Shown here one piece after another: positions 56,691 through 64,000 of a stretch of DNA of 64,000 nucleotides. A model generated the notes under the pieces. That model worked only from the letters and a program-made list of their open reading frames with translations, was not told the origin of the DNA and did no database searches. This stretch comes from Aspidiotus rigidus (Eukaryota; Arthropoda; Insecta; Hemiptera; Diaspididae): positions 2,232,001-2,296,000 of the forward strand of contig JAVHKY010000023.1 of the NCBI GenBank assembly GCA_035079385.1, written 5' to 3'. The translations under genes were made by a program, and so were the position numbers. How positions within the stretch are numbered: the first letter of the stretch is position 1; every line of letters starts with the position of its first letter.

Positions 56691-57235
56691 GGGAACCCGC
56701 TATCCATTTTGTTAGGAGATTACATCCTCAGAAAACGTCCGCGTCCGCAGGTTAGGTTAGGTTACGGGACTTGGAAGAATTTTGAGTCTCGAGCTATATA
56801 TGAAAGGAGGGGGACTTGGAAGAATTTTGACTTTCGAGCTACCGTCCGCCGTCCAACCAAAAACTTGGAAAAATTTTGAGACTCGAGCTATATATGATAG
56901 GAGGGGGACTTAGAAGAATTTCGAGTCTCGAGCTATATATGATAGGAGGGGGACTTAGAAGAATTTCGAGTCTTGAGCTATATATGATAGAAGGGGAACT
57001 TAGAAGAATTTCAAGTCTTGAAATATATATGATAGGAGGGGGACTTGGAAGAATCGTGACTTTCGAGCTATATATGATAGGAGGGGGACTTGGAAGAATT
57101 GTGACTTCCGAGCTATATATGGTAGAAGGGAATGTAGAATGATAATTTCGATTTGAATTATATGACAAGATTATCAACTAGTTCCACACCACCTGAGAGG
57201 TCGAGTTAAGGAATTGCGGGTTCCCCGCTGCCATT
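56689..57235. repeat. hairpin-bounded minisatellite module
   Basis: AGCGGG-GAA-CCCGCT (56689-56703) stands at the left and its inverse form GCGGGTTCCCCGCT (about 57218-57231) at the right. Between them lie CGTCCGCGTCCGC, a GGTTAGGTTAGGTTA run, and about eight 45-47-bp units (GAGCTATATATGATAGGAGG). It is the same architecture as 21620, 44998 and 45588, with a base-paired variant of the hairpin stem. Confidence 0.75.
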
Positions 57236-57394
57236 GCAACGTCTGCAATGGCTTCTAATTTTTTTTTGGTCTCTTCTCACGCAAACCGCAGTTACTCAAG
57301 TTTGCGCACAATTTCCAGTCAATTTCTTTGGAATGAATCAACTGTCACATTGCTTGCAAACTCACAGATAAATAAAGATATTTAAAATAAAATA

Positions 57395-57925
57395 TTCTTA
57401 ATGATAAAATTATTTAATAAATGAACATAATTCTATTAATCATAAAAATATTATATTTCTATATTTAATTTAAGGAGTTCTATCAGGATTAATATTAATA
57501 AATATAATTTTTGTTAATTTTAATTTTGTATCAATTTTTTTTTTTGAAATTAAGTTCTAAATTTATTTAAAAAGCTTATAATATAATATTATTTCATTTT
57601 ATTATTTTTATTCATTTTAAAGATGGATTTAAAGTGCCGTCAACATTTTGAAAAATTAAGGATCTTATCTGAATTTTTTAATATAGTTTATTTAATTAAA
57701 ATTATTAATTTTATTTTTTAGAATTATTTATTTAATAAAATAATATTTATATTTATTCTTAATAATTTATATAAAAATTATAATAAAAAAACTAAAAAAA
57801 GTGAAACTAAATAAATTTTTATATATCATTCAATTTATTTAATATATTTGATCCTTCAAATAAGAACTAATTACTTAATGAATTCAATGATTTTAAGTAA
57901 TATTTACTACTTGTCATCATATTGA
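57395..57925. repeat. AT-rich block, direct duplicate 1
   Basis: From about 57493 (AATATAATTTTTGTTAATTT) to about 57880, the sequence is repeated with few changes at 59445-59820, including AAAGATGGATTTAAAGTGCC. Composition is extreme in A and T, unlike its neighbours. No rRNA or tRNA could be confirmed. Confidence 0.75.
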
Positions 57926-58289
57926 ACCAGAATGAAATGTTTCATTTTTTTGTTCAATTATTTTACATTCAATTAATGAAAACTTATTAGGTTTATTTAT
58001 AACAAATAAAAAAATTATTAAAAAATAATTTTTTAAAAGTCAATTCAAATAATAAATCAACATGAATTCAATTGATAAAAATTAATTTCATCAATAATAA
58101 ATTGATAAAGAATAAACATAATTATTATTATCATCATTATATCAATTAAATTTAAAACTAAAATTGAATAATAATGTAGGAATTTTATAAATTGAATTTC
58201 AATAAATAAATATATTATTTGGATTCATTTCAAGAAATTATTCAAATTGTATAAATTTATAATAAATTCCACAAATTTCTGAATATTGT

Positions 58290-58292
58290 CCA

Positions 58293-58346
<54 letters not shown>
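58290..58346. repeat. (ATT)n microsatellite
   Basis: About 19 uninterrupted ATT units. Confidence 0.95.
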
Positions 58347-58348
<2 letters not shown>

Positions 58349-58439
58349 GTATGAACAGTGAACGTACCGTAGTAAGTTCACCGGAATAGAGGACGCGGAG
58401 CAACCATATAAACGCGAGATTCTTTCAACAACTATAAAG

Positions 58440-58960
58440 GCCCTAACAATCTGGATGGTATCCTTCTTCCTCTTCTTCCTGCAGATCTGGATGTTGATGG
58501 TACACAGGTGTTGAGTAGGCCATAGCGTGGTTCTGCATTTGCCTAATCCATTCCTGGTCCATCTTCCTCTTCATGATGGTGGCCGCAAATGCAGACACCT
58601 GGTTCCATGCTTCTTCGGAACCTAGCATGGTGGGTGCCAGGCTACTCGGGTCGAGCGCTTCATCTACCCCGATCTCTTGGAGAGACCGACTAAGCTCGTC
58701 CCGCTCACACCTCCACGTACTCACACTCAAATAAGGTGTGTTGCGGTCCATCATCCCGCCCTTGGTTACAGTGCGAACACGTTGCCTGCTCAACTTTCCT
58801 TAACTTCTCGTGAAGGTACTTGTTGAAGCAGCCATGGCCGCTCAACACCTGCGTCAGGTGAAAGTTCAGCTGACCATGGTGTCGGTTCATCCACTCATCA
58901 AGGTCGCTACTCGCGTCCGAGTAGAAGAGGGGTTTCGCTTAGGAGATTCCTCCTTCACTG
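58440..58960 (-). pseudogene. C-terminal part of an R1-type LINE ORF2
   Basis: The minus strand reads DEWMNRHHGQLNFHLTQVLS, GHGCFNKYLHEKL and a zinc-knuckle-like C-x2-C-x8-H-x4-C (CSHC...HTLFEC). After a one-base frame change it reads LAPTMLGSEEAWNQVSAFA and RKMDQEW. This is the tail found after the RT in R1-clade elements. The frame break and missing RT mark it as a fragment. It separates the two copies of the AT-rich duplicate. Confidence 0.8.
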
Positions 58961-59159
58961 AAGTTATACCCGAAAGGGTCGATTCCGGTGTTGGAGGAAA
59001 CAATATTAAATGCATACGCAACCCGCACCTACTCCATTATGGATGACGGGCGGTGCTGCACATGCGACACACAAGCGAATTATTATTATTATTGTTACCT
59101 ACTATTATTATTATTTTATAAACTCTATTATTATTATCATTATTATTATCATTATAAAT

Positions 59160-59235
59160 AGTGTCGTCCCATAATTGGCCTTATTGGCTGTCGGACAGCA
59201 CTTTAAATCAATAAATAAAAGATAAATAAATAACA
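59160..59235 (+). mobile_element. possible LINE or SINE 3' tail
   Basis: GGCTGTCGGACAGCACTTTA is followed by AATCAATAAATAAAAGATAA, a simple A-rich tail of the kind that ends non-LTR elements. No body can be linked to it. Confidence 0.3.
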
Positions 59236-59444
59236 CTATACAACAAAATTAAAAAATTGAAAAATATATGAACAAAATTATACAATTCTGAAAGTATTTT
59301 CGACGCTGATCACGATGCTGTTGGCCGTTTTTCAAAATTGACTCTGGTAATCGAGAAATGAACATATCGTTCCCACAAATCATAGCGACGCCCAGTGTAT
59401 GGTACTCAGCTATCGAATTTCGCGAGTACGAGAACATACACTAC

Positions 59445-59820
59445 TAAATATAATTTTTGTTAATTTTAATTTTGTATCAATTTTATTTTTTGAAATTAAG
59501 TTTTAAATTTATTTAAAAAGCTTATAATATAATATTATTTCATTTTATTATTTTTATACATTTTAAAGATGGATTTAAAGTGCCGTCAACATTTCAAAAA
59601 ATTAAGGATCTTATCTAAATTTTTTTAATATAGTTAATTTAATTAAAATTATTCATTTTGTTTTTTAGAATTATTTATTTAATAAAATAATATTTATTTT
59701 TAATAATTATAAAAATTATAATAAAAAAACTAAAAAAATTGAAACTAAATAATTTTTTATATCTCATTCAATTTATTTAATATATTTGATCCTTTAAATA
59801 AGAACTAATTATTTAATAAA
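59445..59820. repeat. AT-rich block, direct duplicate 2
   Basis: Second copy of the block at 57493-57880, same orientation, with small indels. The R1-type fragment and a microsatellite lie between the copies. Confidence 0.75.
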
Positions 59821-60439
59821 TTGATATGCTCATTTCTCGATAACCAGAGCCAATTTTGAGAAACAGCCAACTACATCGTGATCAGCGTCAAAAATACTTC
59901 TAGAATCGTATAATTTCGTTCTTGCATTTTTCAATTTTTTTTTTTTTATTGTGTAGGGTAATAATTGAAGGAATAATTAAGTAATATTGTAATTTTAGAC
60001 CAAAATCTCCCTCCTCTCAATATAATCCTGCTAACGAGATTGCTATTTTCATTTTTTTCTTCTCTCACTTTTTTCCCGTCAAAAATGGTGGTCTGTTAAT
60101 ATCACCTGACTATAGACCGTTTTATGGCGTATCTATTGTCCAAAACTTGATTGTTCTGCTTTGTCAAAAGTGGTCTATCTGTAATGTTTAGAAAAAGCAG
60201 AAGACGCTCACGTAAAAGAAGCTGTATAAACATTGTTCAACTTTCACTATTTAACTAGGTCCATATCTCCAACCCCCTTGGAGTCGGAACGGTCGAGTTA
60301 CGTTTGAGCTGGATTTTGCTGTATAGTCGTACTGGTCTCGTTCCCTTCCAACTGTTGGGGTGGGGCTGTAGACATGCAAGACCTAATTCGGACAATTAGT
60401 GGATCTTTGGAGCCCAAGGAAGAACCATTAGAGATCCCA

Positions 60440-60905
60440 AATACCTAGATTCCTCTACCTCCCTCTCCAAAGATTCATACCGGGTTAACAGAAAACTTTG
60501 GATTAGACTTCCTTTCTTGGGCAGGTTTTCTTTGCCTTTGAGCCGTGTCCTCCGTCCTTTTGGGTTCCGGCCGGCTTATTACAACCTCAATACTGTAAAA
60601 AGTCTATTTATGAAATTAAGGACCCTATTCCTGTAGCCGAGAGGAATGTTGTACACAGTGTAGCTGGAGTCTATGTAGGGATGACTGACCGTATCAGCTC
60701 CAAATAAGAATAGCTGAGCACAAGAAGGCGTGGGAGAAGGGGAAATTGGAAGAGTCGGTCTTTGCCAACTATTATAATTGAAAGTGGCCATAAGCTCCAA
60801 GAGGGGTCTGGAGCCCTCCTCCATAAGGAAACCTCGTATTTTAAGCACATGGCCTTGGAAAATATTAAAACCGAAACAATGAAGACATTACCGTTTTACA
60901 ATCGT
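60440..60905 (+). pseudogene. decayed Penelope-like connector and GIY-YIG relic
   Basis: WIRLPFLGRFSLPLSRVLRP and FGFRPAYYNLNTVKSLFMKL match the PLE3/PLE4 connector. The GIY-YIG core that should follow is broken by stops and indels, but scattered codons still match (AEHKKAWEKGKLEESVFAN-like). It is the oldest-looking PLE piece here. Confidence 0.65.
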
Positions 60906-61315
60906 GTATGATCGAAGAAAGGCTGTAGTCGATCTCTCCCCGCGAATCCACGACAGGTTACTAATTTTGCCGGTAAGATCGTCTCCATGGCCTGAAACAA
61001 GGAAAATTGCTGCACGTTCACCCGCTTCGATCATACGCGGGGCTGTAGTGAGTCCCTCGCCGCGAGTCCAAAATAAGAGACCACTTCTTCGATTCCATTT
61101 TCTTTACCGCACCGCTTGAAACAACTAAAATTTCAGCTTGTTTCCCCGCTTGGATCACATGCGTGACCGAAATCGATCTCTCACCGCGAGCACACAACAG
61201 ATAACGAGCTTCTCGGTATCATTTCCTATATCGCCTGAAACAACAGGAATTACCAAGTTTGCCTGGCCTCATTGAACACGGAGTCGCAATCGATCTCTCA
61301 TCATGAGCTGACGAC
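60900..61315. repeat. ~120-bp satellite, second array
   Basis: Four units start near 60903, 61021, 61145 and 61265 with CCCGCTTCGATCATACGCGG and GATCTCTCNCCGCGAG. The family is shared with 46115-46440. Confidence 0.75.
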
Positions 61316-61319
61316 CTTA

Positions 61320-63105
61320 CCTCAGAAGTCAAAGATTGGAGGATAAGGATACCAGAGCAAATATAGCACGAACGATTCCATCCATTTTTATCCTACAAAC
61401 TGCCAATATCGAACTATGGTTCTTCATGTCTTCTGGTTCCCTTTCCCCAAGGACTGGAGGGGAAAGGGGTGTCGACAATTTAGAAATTCGAGAACATGAT
61501 ACAGTAAAAACGACCAAAAATTGAATGGGACATGCCCTGTCGCATGTTTACAGCCTCCTTCATGAGGTTGGAGAAGAAGGAAACCAGCACAAATGAAAAA
61601 CTCTAGTAGCACATATGACCCATCAATACTTGTTCTAATTCAAATTAGGTCTTACATGTTTTCAGTCCCCTCCCCAACAGTTGGAGGGAAAATAGACGAG
61701 CACAGACGAAAAACTCCACGGCACAATCTAGCAGAGACATACTACATAAGAATCCACCTGCTCCCTCCTCAAAAATCGGAATAGGGGCCTCGGTGAAGAG
61801 AGGGAGAGGGCAATAAACTTTCTCGACGTTTTGAACGTCGTAGATCACTTCCAGTCTTACAAGAAATTTCAGAATTAGTCGTCTAATATAGCTTATGTGT
61901 GATTGTGAGGAACGAGTAAACAGTTGCGGAGAGAGGGTAAAAATTCGTGTGTTGCGTACCTCATTTACTTGTATCCTATCTTCCTATACGTAATTGTCCA
62001 ACAATTCTGACGATTTCTTCGATACGCCGTGTAGAATTTTGTCTTGCACCAGAATTAATCGTACTAGCTTTTGCCCCTCCTTTCTCGAGGATCGTCTGAG
62101 ACAAGCTCGGAAAGTTAGCGCCTAGAAGTTAATCGAGAACGAAATGCGGAGAAACACTGTCGTTCAAGTTGCGCTTGGCACTGAGTGATTTTAAGGCGCT
62201 AACTTATAATACGTGCGTCTTCCGATTCAAATTTAGAAGTATTACAAAATTGTCACCCGAACTGAATGGCGATTATAAGATTATACGTTTTTACAGTCTT
62301 ACGAATTAAACTAAGCATTAATCCCCTTTCCTACGCAGTAGAGAACTAAGAATAGGATCACAAAGACATGTGTGCTGTGACGATAGACGCAAAGAGACTC
62401 ATAATCGTGTAAACTTTAGTCCGCGTGTATTGCAAGGATGTAGATTATTTGTTCCATTTTGAAATTTCTTAGTAATCATTTCGTTTTTTTTTTTTCATTT
62501 TCTATCCCAGGTACGTACCTAAATATCTATTCTAGTTAGGTAAAATTCTTAAAAGGAATCGATTTCGTTTTCTCGTGTAGCCATCAGGAATGTACTGGCC
62601 GAATTTCGAAATTAAATACAGGGAAAATTTTGAAACTATCCGTAATTTGTATGTCTAATGAACGTACACACTGTTTCACGCAAGAAAACAACTTCGTTTT
62701 AAAGAATAAATATCTTCTTGTGAAATTGAAAAGGTCATTGTCAACTGAAAATAAACCTCTTTCTAACTTCGGAAAGACACGTGACTTCTGAATTTGAGGG
62801 TTGTATAGGAATTCGCTCGGTGTAATAATTTACTTTTACTCTCCATCCTTTGACCAGTATTGAAAAATAATTTTTTTATCAAAAAGAAAGAAACGTAGAC
62901 TGTATGTACTATCTCCGTTTTATTTATTTAGAATTTCTGAAGAGGGACACTGTTCGTAGCATGATCATTTTGTGCAAATAATAACTAATGTTATCGTTCG
63001 ACGACCTACATAATATTTAAGAAAAGTATCTATTTTTTGGGGGAGAAATCGCTATACCTAATGCATCGGTTTTCAGCGTACTATTTACCGCTTGTAATAC
63101 GTGAG
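61320..63105. other. no supported gene
   Basis: Short frames only. Two diverged copies of a ~160-bp segment (61500-61600 and 61650-61760) share CCCTCCCCAACAGTTGGAGG-like and ACAAATGAAAAACTC phrases. Confidence 0.35.
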
Positions 63106-63254
63106 GAAATCAAAAGTCGTCAAACAGCGGCATAAAACGAAAAATTTGAGGGATGAACCCCGATTTAGAACTCAAATATGAATTGCACCAATTCCTTATA
63201 GATTTTTCGTCTGAGTTCGCCAGTTGTTTTGAGACCACAATATGATGGGACGAA

Positions 63255-63680
63255 TTTAGGTTCGTGATTGGGTTGTCGACAACCCACAAATTAAGATCCA
63301 AAACAAAATTCGTGATCAGGTTTTTAAAAATTGACAGATTAAGACCCAATAACGAACTCGTGATTGGGTTCTCAAAAATCCACAGATTGACACCCAAACA
63401 CGAGGTCGTGACTGAGTTTTCAAAAATCCACACGTTGAGATCCAAAAACGCAAATTTGTGATGGGGTTTTTGAAAATCCATAAGTTTAATATCCAAAAAC
63501 AAGTTCGTGATTGGGTTCTCGAAAATCCACAAGTTGAGATACAATAACGAATTCTTGATTGGGTTTCGAAAAATCCACCAAAAACAAGGTCGTGACTGAG
63601 TTTTCAAAAATCCACGAGTTGAGATCCAAAAACAAATTCGTGATTGGGTTTTCAAAAATAGACGGATTAAAACCCAAAAA
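63255..63680. repeat. 48-bp minisatellite, nine units
   Basis: CGTGATTGGGTT starts at 63263, 63311, 63359, 63407, 63456, 63506, 63554, 63591 and 63639; the 48-bp spacing is constant except for one short unit. Because 48 is a multiple of three, both strands stay open and the 203-codon minus frame 63110-63721 shows a 16-residue repeat (LNLWIFENPITN). I treat this as repeat, not gene. Confidence 0.9.
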
Positions 63681-63746
63681 AATTTTCTGGCATAGCCAAA
63701 TAAATGAAAATCATGTTCCATGTCTTTTATATTTTATCAGTCATCT
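63670..63746. repeat. inverted copy of 37270-37345
   Basis: CTGGCATAGCCAAATAAATG through TTTTATCAGTCATC mirrors the left segment 26 kb away. Confidence 0.85.
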
Positions 63747-64000
63747 TTTTTTTTTTTTTTTTTTTTTTTATTTTATTTTTACGAGCACTAGAGCTGCACG
63801 AGGGCTAATGGCTCGGCGTTACAAAAGTTATGAATATTATAAATAACACATAAGAAAGGGAGGTTTTAAGGAAGTTGGTAGAGTAACGAAAAGTGAGGAA
63901 GGATAAGAGAATGGAATATAATGTCGAGTGTAACTGCTTCAGGTAATGGTGTGTAAAAGTTTACAATGTGTGTATGTAGAAGGTTGTAGAGGTATAGTCG
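63747..64000 (-). mobile_element. 3' end of a LINE running off the window
   Basis: A poly(T) tract (63747-63775) is followed by ACGAGCACTAGAGCTGCACG and AGGGCTAATGGCTCGGCG. Read on the minus strand this is a non-LTR 3' UTR ending in poly(A). The body would lie beyond 64000. Confidence 0.5.

Noticed and set aside
63110..63721. 203-codon minus-strand ORF
   Set aside because: It is produced by the 48-bp minisatellite, whose period keeps all frames open; the opposite strand is open too.
1..64000. CRISPR array or bacterial operon
   Set aside because: Tandem repeats here lack unique spacers and associated genes, and introns and retroelements show a eukaryotic genome.

Overview
This is eukaryotic, intron-bearing, AT-rich animal DNA with almost no conventional gene density. 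The content fits an arthropod, most likely an insect: Penelope-like elements (PLEs) with GIY-YIG domains, Jockey-, I- and R1-type LINE debris, a MULE, many satellites, and a short run of the TTAGG telomere motif. The species cannot be fixed from sequence alone; a hemipteran is plausible but is a guess.

Layout. 1-4000 is degenerate satellite. 4000-17100 is a graveyard of PLEs: one long + copy (PLE1, 7048-9620), one long - copy (PLE2, 14910-16850, headed by an inverted copy of a PLE 3' end) and several fragments, plus a Jockey relic, a TTGCCA-palindrome tandem repeat and an unnamed 1.2-1.3 kb repeat 'R' (13570-14909 and 19400-20582) with a minisatellite and a 174-codon ORF. 20650-34150 holds the most interesting gene content: four loci of an unrecognised family of small, probably secreted coiled-coil proteins. 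Locus B (22335-24241) looks intact with a signal-peptide exon. Loci A and D each have one in-frame stop in the terminal exon. Locus C is only an intron remnant ending where an I-like LINE was inserted. 28900-31500 has a GC-rich minisatellite, a 165-bp tandem repeat, and a TIR element enclosing a 168-bp palindrome. 34640-35700 is a broken MULE with a transposase fragment.

37455-40496 is a PLE (PLE3) with 77-bp terminal inverted repeats, a candidate 11-bp target-site duplication and a nested 966-bp insertion. It is followed by a retroelement integrase relic and by a complete small gene for a secreted eight-cysteine peptide (41236-41551, minus). 43640-46000 is a 45-bp minisatellite in inverted arrays. 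49485-52530 is a 3-kb palindromic (foldback) relative of the MULE. The remainder holds further PLE relics, an R1-type LINE tail, directly duplicated AT-rich blocks and a 48-bp minisatellite near the right edge.

Functionally, only locus B and the cysteine-rich peptide look like expressible host genes. Both appear secreted. The rest is mobile-element and satellite DNA, including signs of hammerhead-ribozyme-like structure in the PLE ends.
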